A stretch of 16,277 nucleotides of DNA from Candidatus Raymondbacteria bacterium RIFOXYA2_FULL_49_16 (GCA_001789205.1 MFYT01000010.1:1-16277), one strand, 5' to 3'. Positions 1 through 7,086 are shown, counted from the first letter of the stretch. Numbers and translations: made by a program. The notes: generated by a model from the sequence alone, not told the origin.

Positions 1-1
1 G

Positions 2-1741
2 CCTAATGGCGGGTTCGGAAATCTGATAGCGCTTCCCCTTCAGCGACTGCCGCGGAAAGATGGAAATTCCGTTTTTATCGATGCATCTTTGACCCCTTTT
101 CCTGACCAATGGGCTTTTCTTGCCAGCATACGGAGACTTTCGTATGCCGAAATTGCAACCATTCTTGATCGCCATTGTCCACAGAAGGATATACCGGCAC
201 TATCAGATACGGAAGAGATTGAAATCATTAACGCTGAGGCACCCTTGGATTCATCATTCATCAGTCTGGAAGGGTGCCATACCGATGAAATAAAAATAAT
301 TCTGGATAGTCAGGTCGAAATTGATATTAGCGCACTTCCGGCCCGTCTTATCAACGCCTTAAAGAGAGTTGCCACATTCGCAAATCCAAAATTCTTTGAA
401 CTGCAACGTCTCCGTTTTTCCACTTGGAAAACCCCTCGTTATATCTTCTGTGGTGAACTGGATGGAAGTCGTTTACTGTTGCCACGCGGAACGCTTGATG
501 AATGTGTCGCTCTGTGTGAAAAGGCTGGCGCTCGTATCCGTATCGAGGATAGACGGGTTCGCCATACTCCTGTATCCCTTAAATTCCAGGGAGAATTGAC
601 CGTCGAACAGAAAAAGGCCTTAAACAAGTTAATTCAGAATGAATATGGTGTTCTGGTTGCTCCTCCAGGAGCCGGTAAAACCGTAACCGCGTGCGCCGTT
701 ATGGCCAAACTTAAAGTGCCGGTGTTGGTTTTGGTTCATCGCAAGCAATTACAGGAACAATGGAAGCAGATGATTACAACCTTTCTCGGTATTTCTAACA
801 AACAGATTGGAAACCCTGGCGTTAAAAGAAGCGGACTGATTGATATATCTACGTTACAAACACTTGCACGCTCCAAAAATATTCCCGACATAGACCACCA
901 TTACGGGTTGATCATCGTGGATGAATGCCATCATGGTTCTGCGGTCTCTTTTGAAGGGGTGCTCAAACTATTTTCCACTCGCGTCATACTTGGTCTGACT
1001 GCAACCCCTTTCCGAAAAGATGGAGACCAAGCCATTTTTCATATGCAGTGCGGACCAATTCGCCATCAGATGAAAGGGCCGGAGGATTCCATTTTGATAA
1101 ATAAACGAGTAGTTGTTCGCGAATCGCATTTCCGTATGCCTCCGGAGTCACCACCCCAGTCCCCGATCCACGAAGTCTGGAATCAATTGATTTTAGACCA
1201 GAATCGCCTTGAATTAATTTCTAATGATATCATTGCGGCAATTCAATCAGGTCAATTCCCGCTTGTATTGTCTGAAAGAAAAGACCATTTGGAGCGGCTG
1301 TATAGCTTTGTTCAACAAAAGAGTGCCGACACTGCCTTCAAAGGATTTCTGTTATTCGGTGATATGGGTAAAAAAGAGCGCAAGCGAATTATGGTAGGGT
1401 TGGCTCAATGTCTGGAACAGAAAGAGAAACCCTGTCTTTTCTCAACGGGGTCGCTGATAGGTGAAGGATTTGACCTTCCAGAACTGGATACGCTTATTCT
1501 TGCCATGCCTATTTCGTTTAAGGGGCGGATTATTCAATATGTCGGTCGCATCAACAGAGTTAGCCAGGGGAAAAGCACGGCAACGGTATATGATTATGTG
1601 GATATAAATCTTGGCCTGACAATTTCGATGTTCAGGAAGCGGCTCCCTGCCTATAGAAAATTGGGCTATACAGTCGAAGCTCAACCGAATACTAAAGTCT
1701 CAGAACTGATAAAGCGAACAAGAAAAATAAACCTGGAGTAA
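2..1741 (+). CDS. TOTE-type archaeo-eukaryotic primase/SF2 helicase (5'-partial)
   Basis: The reading frame is open from the first full codon of the window, so the gene starts outside it; the TTG at 89 is internal. The first ~40 residues (GGFGNLIALPLQ, GNSVFID, PDQWAFL) look like the end of the archaeo-eukaryotic primase domain of TOTE conflict-system proteins. A complete superfamily II helicase core follows: Walker A APPGAGKT at residues 220-227 (counted from base 2), Walker B DECH at 307-310, LTATP at 332-336 and the arginine-finger motif QYVGRINR at 512-519. The protein stops soon after the helicase, with no extra nuclease domain visible. TOTE proteins are predicted, from comparative genomics, to act on invading nucleic acid by coupling primase-like and helicase activities. 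The helicase assignment is very secure; the TOTE label rests on recognising the short primase tail and on the overall architecture. Confidence 0.85.
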   Translation, partial: PNGGFGNLIALPLQRLPRKDGNSVFIDASLTPFPDQWAFLASIRRLSYAEIATILDRHCPQKDIPALSDTEEIEIINAEAPLDSSFISLEGCHTDEIKIILDSQVEIDISALPARLINALKRVATFANPKFFELQRLRFSTWKTPRYIFCGELDGSRLLLPRGTLDECVALCEKAGARIRIEDRRVRHTPVSLKFQGELTVEQKKALNKLIQNEYGVLVAPPGAGKTVTACAVMAKLKVPVLVLVHRKQLQEQWKQMITTFLGISNKQIGNPGVKRSGLIDISTLQTLARSKNIPDIDHHYGLIIVDECHHGSAVSFEGVLKLFSTRVILGLTATPFRKDGDQAIFHMQCGPIRHQMKGPEDSILINKRVVVRESHFRMPPESPPQSPIHEVWNQLILDQNRLELISNDIIAAIQSGQFPLVLSERKDHLERLYSFVQQKSADTAFKGFLLFGDMGKKERKRIMVGLAQCLEQKEKPCLFSTGSLIGEGFDLPELDTLILAMPISFKGRIIQYVGRINRVSQGKSTATVYDYVDINLGLTISMFRKRLPAYRKLGYTVEAQPNTKVSELIKRTRKINLE

Positions 1742-1802
1742 CGATTGCAACTTTTCGTGATTTTGGATGTTTTAGAAGATTATACACTTGGCAGGAGGAA
1801 TT

Positions 1803-2171
1803 TTGGATGGTTATTTTGATAATGCCGATGGGGCATCAGAATTTGGCAGCGGATGCGCTGCCGCGCACCTCTTATGCCAGACGTTAAGAAGCAACGTTAT
1901 GTTTAATGGATCCAGCATATATGAAGAGGATAGAATCCTAACGGCGAAATACTGTGATCGCCGTTCCACTGATTATCTACACTACAATGCCAAGACAACA
2001 ATTAAAGCTACCGGCAAAAAACGGATCGAGATGTCTTTGGTTTTCAGCGGAACGCCACCATTTGCTGCGCCTATGCCGCCTTGTGAGCACACTATAAATG
2101 CAGAATGCATTCTCGATTTGTATTCTAAACTGATGAAATGGTTTCGGAAGTGGGGGTATGAAATACAGTAA
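1803..2171 (+). CDS. Unrecognised small protein
   Basis: I do not recognise this protein. From the TTG at 1803 it has 122 residues; a longer version from TTG 1788 is possible, but only the 1803 start has an SD (AGGAGG, 1793-1798), at a short spacing of four bases. The N-terminus is small and acidic (DGYFDNADGASEFGSG). The middle is basic with several tyrosines, followed by a PPFAAPMPP proline segment. The C-terminus is an amphipathic tail rich in Trp and Lys (KLMKWFRKWGYEIQ). There is no signal peptide or membrane segment. The gene starts about 60 bases after the helicase stop on the same strand and may be cotranscribed. An ATG at 1807 in another frame has better SD spacing but encodes only 26 residues. 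The residue composition looks protein-like, but start and function are uncertain. Confidence 0.5.
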   Translation: MDGYFDNADGASEFGSGCAAAHLLCQTLRSNVMFNGSSIYEEDRILTAKYCDRRSTDYLHYNAKTTIKATGKKRIEMSLVFSGTPPFAAPMPPCEHTINAECILDLYSKLMKWFRKWGYEIQ

Positions 2172-2298
2172 GCGAACCAACCCTTCTAAGCAAGCCGCAC
2201 GTGAATTACTTAATACGATGTCACGGGATAATGTCCGATAAGTTTCCTGAGATTTGCAACTTGAAACCATTGGTGACGTTCGGTCAGAAAGGTAAGAT

Positions 2299-2634
2299 AT
2301 GGCAGAATATGGTGAGTGGAATCGGAAAGGGGCAACCCTCAGCGACATAACGGCTAAGAGGGAATATGGAGTAGACCGGGATTTCATCATTAAGGGCATA
2401 CAGGCCGGCAAACTCGAATACCGCGAGGGCTCAATATGGGGCAATCCGTATATAAAGGTCTTGCGGAGCCAACTTGAGAAGTACATCACTGAGCAGCTTG
2501 GAAAAGATCATCTACGGACGGGCACGAATAAGACAGAGCTTCGGAAGATCAAGAAGGAAATGGCCGATCTAAAGAAGAGACTGGATGAGCTTCAAGCCCG
2601 AAGAACAGAGCTTGAGAAAGAGATGAGGAAATAG
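2299..2634 (+). CDS. Small HTH protein with C-terminal coiled coil
   Basis: This 111-residue protein starts at ATG 2299 behind AAAGG (2288-2292). Residues ~12-60 (GATLSDITAKREYGVDRDFIIKGI onward, then AGKLEYREGSIWGNPYIKVLRSQLEKYI) resemble the compact winged or MerR/excisionase-like helix-turn-helix that reads a short site and ends in a helix. Residues ~76-111 are a highly charged heptad-like helix (KTELRKIKKEMADLKKRLDELQ...), very probably a coiled coil for dimerisation. It is the last + strand gene before the R1 boundary element and may be a regulator or excisionase-like accessory factor of the module carrying the helicase. It could equally be an independent small DNA-binding protein. The gene is likely real; the exact family is not identified. 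Confidence 0.72.
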   Translation: MAEYGEWNRKGATLSDITAKREYGVDRDFIIKGIQAGKLEYREGSIWGNPYIKVLRSQLEKYITEQLGKDHLRTGTNKTELRKIKKEMADLKKRLDELQARRTELEKEMRK

Positions 2635-2741
2635 GGGACCGAATACGTGTATCTACCCAACTGTTGATTGCCCGACCAGAGAGAAACATCAGCCAGAAAA
2701 GAGAGAATCCTTCAAACCAGAAGGACTTGCAGGTTTCTTAT

Positions 2742-2768
2742 TGTAGCGGGGCTTGGATTTGAACCAAA
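2742..2768 (-). other. tRNA 3'-end-like fragment (T-arm plus acceptor strand)
   Basis: Read on the minus strand, 2768-2752 folds as a T-arm: stem TTTGG, loop TTCAAAT, stem CCAAG. The seven bases CCCCGCT (2751-2745) follow, which would be an acceptor 3' strand, then A-CAA. No matching 5' acceptor strand (AGCGGGG), D-arm or clear anticodon arm lies upstream on that strand, so this is at best a 3' fragment. Such fragments are often left by integration at tRNA genes. It could also be a chance T-arm look-alike. Confidence 0.3.
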
Positions 2769-2803
2769 ACTTACAGGTTCTTTGAGCTATGAGAGCAAAT
2801 CCG

Positions 2804-2936
2804 TGCCAAAACACCCCCTGCCAAAAACATCTCATTTCTACCTCACCGCTCTATAACACATTGATTTTAAAGACTATTCTTCGGGTCGCCATATTGAGCC
2901 CCCTGATTCCAAAAGAGTTGGGGGGTTCTTTCTTTA
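2804..2936 (+). repeat. Boundary repeat R1 (diverged copy)
   Basis: This is the first and most diverged of three copies of an intergenic element (also 6792-7021 and 13231-13461). Shared blocks run in the same order: CCGTGCC, CACCCCCTGCC, then CTCACCGCTCTATAAC, ATTGATTTTAAAG and a CATTCT-like block, ending in a GC-rich hairpin and a T tract. The first hairpin present in the other two copies is not palindromic here. R1 lies between the convergent ends of the HTH gene (+) and the second TPR gene (-), where a terminator is expected. Confidence 0.7.
2897..2936 (+). terminator. Rho-independent terminator in R1
   Basis: CCCCC at 2899-2903 pairs with the G run at 2920-2925. An inner stem ATTC/GAGT contains one wobble pair, and the T-rich tail starts at 2926. 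It is oriented to stop transcription from the HTH gene side. Confidence 0.65.
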
Positions 2937-3007
2937 TGCTCTTGCCAGCTGCTTCTATTGGCATATTTTTTGTGGGAAAATCCGGGTTTTTCAATTGGAA
3001 GATAAAA

Positions 3008-3940
3008 TCACACCACATGGTTGTTTTTCTTTTCGTCCATTCTTTTATAATCGTCTTCAAGTTCATTCAGGGATTTCCCGGATTCGATATCAGCCAAAAG
3101 AAATCTTGCCCCCTGATTGTCTGATGGGTTAAGCCAAAGCATTTTATCAAATACTTGCTTGGCTTCTTGGATTTCCCCTAATTTCCAGAGTACCAATCCA
3201 TACCCATGCATACACCGAAGAAAAGGCCGGTTATTGATGTGTCCCCATGGCAATAATCCTTCAAACTCATTTCCAAAGGACAATTCAGCGATCTTAATCC
3301 CAACCTGATAGTGTCGTTTTGCCCGTTCCAGCCTAAACGTACTTCCATCACTGTCCCAATTCCCCAAATGAGCATGCGCATCTATACAGCGAAGGTCTGT
3401 AGTCAATATGTGTTCCATAATTTCATGAGCCTTTTCGTAATCGCCGCGATCATGACAATCCGCCGCTTCGATAATAGGATCGCTCCAATCATCATCAGGA
3501 TCCTGAAAGGGTATTACCTGTTCCATTTCGTATGATTTTCTGGGGCCGCGGACAATTATTGGCGCATAGTATTTCTCAAAGGGATCCCCGTTATCAAATA
3601 AATCCTCACCGGCAGGGTCCCATTCGCCCTGATCTTTAATGCCGAGAGGGGTCAGTTTCAAGGCCGGTATATCAATTCGACTTGAAAGAACGCTGCCGGT
3701 CATATAATCCGTGGTTTTATATCGCCAAATCTTTATAACCTCTACGGTAATGATTTCTCCCTCAACTTCTTCCCGAACCAGCCTGAACGTGACCGGTTGG
3801 CACCCATTTAATAATCTGCACCTAATCCCTGTTCTTTTTACGGCAAGGACAACCAATTCAACGACCTGCCCTGCTTGAATATTTAAGTCACTATTTTGAT
3901 TTTCAACCAAATCCCAGGGCCTTTTTAAAATATCCGTCAT
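3008..3940 (-). CDS. TPR-containing cytoplasmic protein with N-terminal OB-like domain
   Basis: This 310-residue protein starts at the ATG complementary to 3940-3938, preceded on that strand by GAAGGAAAT. Residues ~20-100 are beta-rich (VVELVVLAVKRTGIRCRLL, EIITVEVIKIW) and may form an OB-like fold. Residues ~150-290 carry TPR-like helix pairs (AADCHDRGDYEKAHEIMEHIL, YGLVLWKLGEIQEAKQVFDKM) and the segment LPWGHINNRPFLRCMHGYG, followed by LWLNPSDNQGARFLLADI. I know this arrangement from an uncharacterised 'cytoplasmic TPR protein' family with scattered distribution in bacteria. No signal peptide or membrane segment is visible. It is the last gene of the minus-strand operon, 42 bases after the zinc-ribbon TPR gene. 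TPR proteins usually act as protein-binding scaffolds; the partner here is unknown. Confidence 0.82.
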   Translation of the reverse strand: MTDILKRPWDLVENQNSDLNIQAGQVVELVVLAVKRTGIRCRLLNGCQPVTFRLVREEVEGEIITVEVIKIWRYKTTDYMTGSVLSSRIDIPALKLTPLGIKDQGEWDPAGEDLFDNGDPFEKYYAPIIVRGPRKSYEMEQVIPFQDPDDDWSDPIIEAADCHDRGDYEKAHEIMEHILTTDLRCIDAHAHLGNWDSDGSTFRLERAKRHYQVGIKIAELSFGNEFEGLLPWGHINNRPFLRCMHGYGLVLWKLGEIQEAKQVFDKMLWLNPSDNQGARFLLADIESGKSLNELEDDYKRMDEKKNNHVV

Positions 3941-3982
3941 TTTTTATTTCCTTCACCTGATGTTTTTCAGACGCGCCAAGGT

Positions 3983-4939
3983 CTATGCTAACTTTCTTAA
4001 CAGGTCTTTGAGAAGAGATTTATTCTTTGCCTGGTAATCCAAACCATAATTTATTATCGGGACAGGACCTTCATGCAGGGTCTCGCCTTCTTCAAGCGAC
4101 AAAAGCGAAGCCTTATTTATCTGGGCAGGTTCATAATCCGGATCGACTTGAAGCGCCTTGTCAAAAACCGCGAGTGCTTCCTGTTTTTGCCCAAGTTTGG
4201 CGTAACAAAGACCCATATTGCCGTACGAACGCGCATTTCCGGGATTAATTGAAACACACTCTTTGAAAATACGTATAGCCCCTTCCCAGTCCATTTCTTC
4301 CATGGCTTTAACAGCTGTTTCAAACACATCGTACGCCTTGACAAATGTGTCCAAGTTCACGCCTTCTCTTTTGCGGATATCATCGTTAAGTTCCCATAGG
4401 AACTGCTTGGCCCAAATGACATTTTCATTGTTATGGTCTCCATATTCTATCGCTTCCTTGAAAGCCCTGACCATGTTTGGAATGTCCATCTTGATCTTAT
4501 ATGCCATTCCCTTATTGAACAATGCGGGGAAGAAATAAGGAAACATTTTCAGCGCTTTATCGAAATAGCGTATCGCATCGTCTGGATTGTCCCATTTGGC
4601 CATGACTGTACCACGGGCAAAATTGACCATGTAGTATTCTGAATCCACTGCCGGTATTCCATCAAGCATTCTTTCCGCTTCAGATAGGCTGTTATTTTCA
4701 ACAAGTTCCAAGACACGATCAATTTGTTCCTCTATTTCAGGTTTCACCTCGAAAATGAATTTTGGGGTCTTTTTTCCCCCTAGTTCTTTCTTATATTTCA
4801 TGGAATCAGCGTAATATCGGCATCCATCACATTCATCATTGCGAATGGCCGCGCAGCACATTGAACAAATTTCAAGCTTGTTTTTTGCCATGCAGGTTCG
4901 CTGGGATTTCTTTATTTTACAAAGTCCGCATTTTTGCAT
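3983..4939 (-). CDS. Zinc-ribbon TPR protein
   Basis: I place the start at the ATG complementary to 4939-4937 (318 residues). It has AGAGGAAAT upstream, whereas an upstream GTG would add nine residues overlapping the preceding gene. The N-terminus has a Cys-rich knuckle, C4-x2-C7, C16, C25-x2-C28-C29 and C37-x2-C40, probably binding zinc. At least three TPR-like units follow: VNFARGTVMAKWDNPDDAIR, the FFPALFNKGMAYKIKMDIP region and ARSYGNMGLCYAKLGQKQEA, the last ending in a canonical FDKALQVDPDYEPA. The upstream stop (TAA, 4944-4942) is two bases from this ATG, so translation is probably coupled. The role is unknown; a zinc-ribbon adaptor bringing other proteins together is the simplest reading. 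The family is recurrent in accessory regions, which is an impression and not measured. Confidence 0.85.
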   Translation of the reverse strand: MQKCGLCKIKKSQRTCMAKNKLEICSMCCAAIRNDECDGCRYYADSMKYKKELGGKKTPKFIFEVKPEIEEQIDRVLELVENNSLSEAERMLDGIPAVDSEYYMVNFARGTVMAKWDNPDDAIRYFDKALKMFPYFFPALFNKGMAYKIKMDIPNMVRAFKEAIEYGDHNNENVIWAKQFLWELNDDIRKREGVNLDTFVKAYDVFETAVKAMEEMDWEGAIRIFKECVSINPGNARSYGNMGLCYAKLGQKQEALAVFDKALQVDPDYEPAQINKASLLSLEEGETLHEGPVPIINYGLDYQAKNKSLLKDLLRKLA

Positions 4940-4941
4940 TT

Positions 4942-5272
4942 TTATTTCCTCTTCGCCTTGAACCACGACTGATCGCCCATGTGGAAAGCAATTTTACCGT
5001 ATAGGGTTCCGTCTTCCTCAATTCTTGTCCAACCTCTACCGCTGACCGGATCCATTTCGTCGTTTCCGGCCCAAGAAAATTCAAGGCGCTGTTTTCCTTC
5101 GATTTCCTCTATTTCGTAATCTATCTGCCCTTGGACATATCCAAACTGAAAAGAGCTTCGTTTGCCGAATTCGATGAAACCTTCCACCTCTTCATCAATG
5201 AAATCCTGGTCCCCACTGCTCCATTTCGGTAATGCGCCATTTGCCGATGAATGGGTTTCTATTTTCAGCCAT
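4942..5272 (-). pseudogene. Small conserved protein broken by a +1 frameshift
   Basis: The 81-codon open frame ending at 4942 (FIEFGKRSSFQFGYVQGQID..., NDEMDPVSGRGW) has no good start of its own. In another frame, an ATG complementary to 5272-5270 begins MAENRNPFIGKWRITEMEQW, which fits the expected N-terminus of this family. The two frames join exactly if one G is removed from the run of four G (5211-5214, CCCC on the plus strand): ...EQW then DQDFIDEEVEGFIEF. The repaired protein would have 109 residues. It belongs to a recurrent family of small soluble proteins of unknown function with the NDEMDP and GRGW motifs. Either the gene is a recent pseudogene or the assembly has one extra base. 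It lies in the minus-strand operon, 84 bases after the AlbA_2 gene and two bases before the zinc-ribbon TPR start. Confidence 0.75.
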
Positions 5273-5356
5273 TGATTTGTTTTCCCCGTTTTACCCCAAC
5301 AAGCCCTTTTCGGTCTTTTGCAGGCGTTTGGACGTCAATCCATGGTGTATTTCAAA

Positions 5357-6760
5357 TCATTTTTCAGGAGGTGGACTGATAACAAGCCAATGCCCGCCTT
5401 TATCCGGACCAATTCGGCGAAGCAGGCTTTTCTTCTTCAAGTGCATTATATTCTTATCGATCGCGGTAGTGCTAATGCCAATATTTTCAGATAATTCTTT
5501 CTTCGAGATGTTCGGATTATTTGTCATCAGCTCAAGCATCTTTTTCTGGTTTTCTACCAACCCTTCTACCAACCCTTCTACCAACCCAGCCTTCGAACTT
5601 TCCCCTGATTCAGCGATAATACCTTTGTTCCTTTCGGTCTGCAATGTGGTCATGTCAGGTCTGTAGAAGGTCACCATAAAGCCGCTTTTGGTCCTTTCAA
5701 ACATCACTTTCACGCTTGCCGCTTTGCACTCTTCACTAATTCGCCGTAAACCAGAACCCCATTTTTCAATATCTTCAGAACGATATAATGTCTCCGCGAT
5801 TAAGGGATTCCGGGGAATGCTTGGCTCCGTTCCTTTGATGAAATCTTCCGGTGAAAAATCGAAGGGGAATTGACCGGGGTTAAAGATTTCTATTCTGTCC
5901 CGATAGATGGCAACCTCGTTGCTCTTGGGATTCGTAAAATCCCTGTGGCACAACGAATTGATGATGGCTTCCTTGATGGCGCGTACAGGAATTTCGGGAA
6001 TTTCCAGCCTGCGGCTTCCGGAAAGGTCGGCACGCCAGTTGATGTGCTCTTTTATATACAGTTCACTTTTCTCGATCAGATCAAAAAGATTACCCCGGAA
6101 GCTCTGGATATCCAGAAATGTTATCTTGTCATTACCTGCGAAAACAGCGGCCTGTACCTCGATTCCATTGTCCTTGCAAAACAATCCTTTGCCTGCGTTA
6201 AGCAGTTTGTCGCCTTTCATAAGGTTCAATTTATTCAGGGCGTTTTTTGCGGAATCGTAAGGAAAGCTGATCCGTCCTACTTCGTTGCCTCTTTTTATAA
6301 ACTGGCGTAAGGTTGAAACGTCTACATCGGACACGGGGATATCTGAAATTTCCGCACCCCATGGGTAAACGTAATGGCTTTTCTTTTCAATAAGCCGACG
6401 TATTTCACTTACCGAAAGCTTTCTATCCTCGTCTCCGGTCCGCATATAAAAACGGCCAAAGGCCGAATAAAGCGCCTCATGACCGGAAAACTCGACTTTG
6501 ATGCAGTCTTTGCTGTCAATCTTTTCAACTTTAATATCCGGGAATATCTTTGGATCAATATGGTCGCTTATGGCCCTTGAAATGTCTTTTAGTGTTAAAT
6601 TACCGACCTGCTGTCCAATGATCGTTCCATCATCTTTGATGCCGAAATAAAGGATCCCTTTCCCATGCTTATTTAGAATGGAAGATATGGATATAACCGC
6701 CTCTTTCAGTTCGGATGTTGATTTTTTCAACTCGACATTTTCCGTCTCTTTAAATTGCAT
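5357..6760 (-). CDS. AlbA_2/Schlafen-type ATP-binding transcriptional regulator-like protein
   Basis: I choose the ATG complementary to 6760-6758 (467 residues), preceded by TGAGGT at a good distance, over an ATG nine codons further upstream. Residues ~1-120 form an AlbA_2/Schlafen-AAA_4 domain (VELKKSTSELKEAVISISS, HGKGILYFGIKDDGTIIGQ, GRFYMRTGDEDRKLS). Residues ~250-360 resemble an HATPase_c_4-type domain (IPVRAIKEAIINSLCHRD, RIEIFNPGQFP, IAETLYRSEDIEKWGSGL). A linker made of three G-L-V-E units leads to a C-terminal winged helix (NPNISKKELSENIGISTTAI). Proteins of this kind are annotated as putative DNA-binding, ATP-binding regulators and sit in many accessory and defence-type loci; few have a known job. 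It is the first gene of the minus-strand operon, and its probable promoter lies inside boundary repeat R2. Confidence 0.9.
   Translation of the reverse strand: MQFKETENVELKKSTSELKEAVISISSILNKHGKGILYFGIKDDGTIIGQQVGNLTLKDISRAISDHIDPKIFPDIKVEKIDSKDCIKVEFSGHEALYSAFGRFYMRTGDEDRKLSVSEIRRLIEKKSHYVYPWGAEISDIPVSDVDVSTLRQFIKRGNEVGRISFPYDSAKNALNKLNLMKGDKLLNAGKGLFCKDNGIEVQAAVFAGNDKITFLDIQSFRGNLFDLIEKSELYIKEHINWRADLSGSRRLEIPEIPVRAIKEAIINSLCHRDFTNPKSNEVAIYRDRIEIFNPGQFPFDFSPEDFIKGTEPSIPRNPLIAETLYRSEDIEKWGSGLRRISEECKAASVKVMFERTKSGFMVTFYRPDMTTLQTERNKGIIAESGESSKAGLVEGLVEGLVENQKKMLELMTNNPNISKKELSENIGISTTAIDKNIMHLKKKSLLRRIGPDKGGHWLVISPPPEK
5552..5587 (-). repeat. 12-bp tandem repeat encoding G-L-V-E units
   Basis: Three perfect head-to-tail copies of a 12-base unit (TTCTACCAACCC on the plus strand) lie inside the AlbA_2 gene, adding four residues (Gly-Leu-Val-Glu) per unit to the linker before the winged helix. 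Because the unit is a multiple of three, copy-number change would keep the frame. Confidence 0.95.
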
Positions 6761-6813
6761 ATTATTAACCTCATGTAAAAAATACATTTCCGGCCAGAGA
6801 TAGATGAAAGAGA

Positions 6814-6843
6814 ATTATGGGCATACACTCCGCCCAGTGTTAA
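6814..6843 (-). promoter_or_regulatory. Possible promoter of the minus-strand operon
   Basis: On the minus strand, a -35-like TTAACA (6843-6838) and a -10-like CATAAT (6819-6814) are 18 bases apart, about 55 bases before the chosen AlbA_2 start. Both boxes fall inside repeat R2. The match is modest. Confidence 0.3.
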
Positions 6844-6981
6844 TAAGGACCCATAGCGACAAATAGGGGAATTAAAGAAAATCCATGCCGCAGCACCCCT
6901 GCCGTTAATATCTCAATTTTATCTCACCACTCCGTAACGCATTGATTTTAAAAGCCATTCTGCGAGGCGCCAGATCGCAGA

Positions 6982-7021
6982 AACCCCTCAATCCAGCAAT
7001 GGGCTGAGGGGTTTTCTTTTT
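6982..7021 (+). terminator. Terminator-like hairpin 2 of R2
   Basis: Perfect arms AACCCCTCA (6982-6990) and TGAGGGGTT (7005-7013), with extra inner pairs, are followed by a T-rich tract. It is oriented toward the marR promoter and would block read-through into the efflux unit. Confidence 0.75.
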
Positions 7022-7055
7022 CCATTTCATTCGGCCTAATTGTTGATTTTAGTTG

Positions 7056-7086
7056 GTTGATAAAGATAACTGTTGCTTATTGCAAC
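7056..7086. promoter_or_regulatory. Tandem operator pair before marR-type gene
   Basis: Two 15-bp near-palindromes lie one base apart: GTTGATAAAGATAAC (7056-7070) and GTTGCTTATTGCAAC (7072-7086; perfect arms GTTGC/GCAAC). The same GTTG-N7-(C/T)AAC-like pair recurs before the tolC-type gene with the same 16-base period. These are likely binding sites of the MarR protein. Confidence 0.6.

Larger units (their letters stand above)
6792..7021 (+). repeat. Boundary repeat R2
   Basis: This is the second copy of the boundary element, about 230 bp, starting at GGCCAGA. It aligns with R3 along its length: GGCCAGA, an AGAATTAT block, AGCG-CAAA, TCCATGCC, CACCCCTGCCG or its variant, TCTCACC-CTC-GTAACG-ATTGATTT, then two adjacent hairpins. 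Hairpin 1 pairs TTCTGCGA (6958-6965) with TCGCAGAA (6975-6982). Hairpin 2 pairs AACCCCTCA with TGAGGGGTT and is followed by T's. It occupies a divergent intergenic space where neither flanking gene ends. Confidence 0.8.

Noticed and set aside
2158-2241. 27-codon frame (MKYSKRTNPSKQAARELLNT) overlapping the end of the unrecognised gene
   Set aside because: Too short and without recognisable homology; it could be a real small peptide but nothing beyond a G-rich stretch upstream supports it.
2668-2856. 62-codon + strand frame with GLGFEPKLTGSLSYE
   Set aside because: This kind of peptide is a known artefact of translating the antisense strand of tRNA-like sequence; the frame also runs into repeat R1 and has no proper SD.
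5232-5666. 144-codon + strand frame opposite the minus-strand operon
   Set aside because: It is a shadow of the AlbA_2 gene and the frameshifted small gene on the other strand; it has no SD and an unlikely composition.
2804-7021. Boundary repeats as integron attC sites
   Set aside because: The length range would fit, but the conserved terminal core sites (RYYYAAC and GTTRRRY) are not found in all copies, no integron integrase is in the window, and the modules are far larger than normal cassettes.
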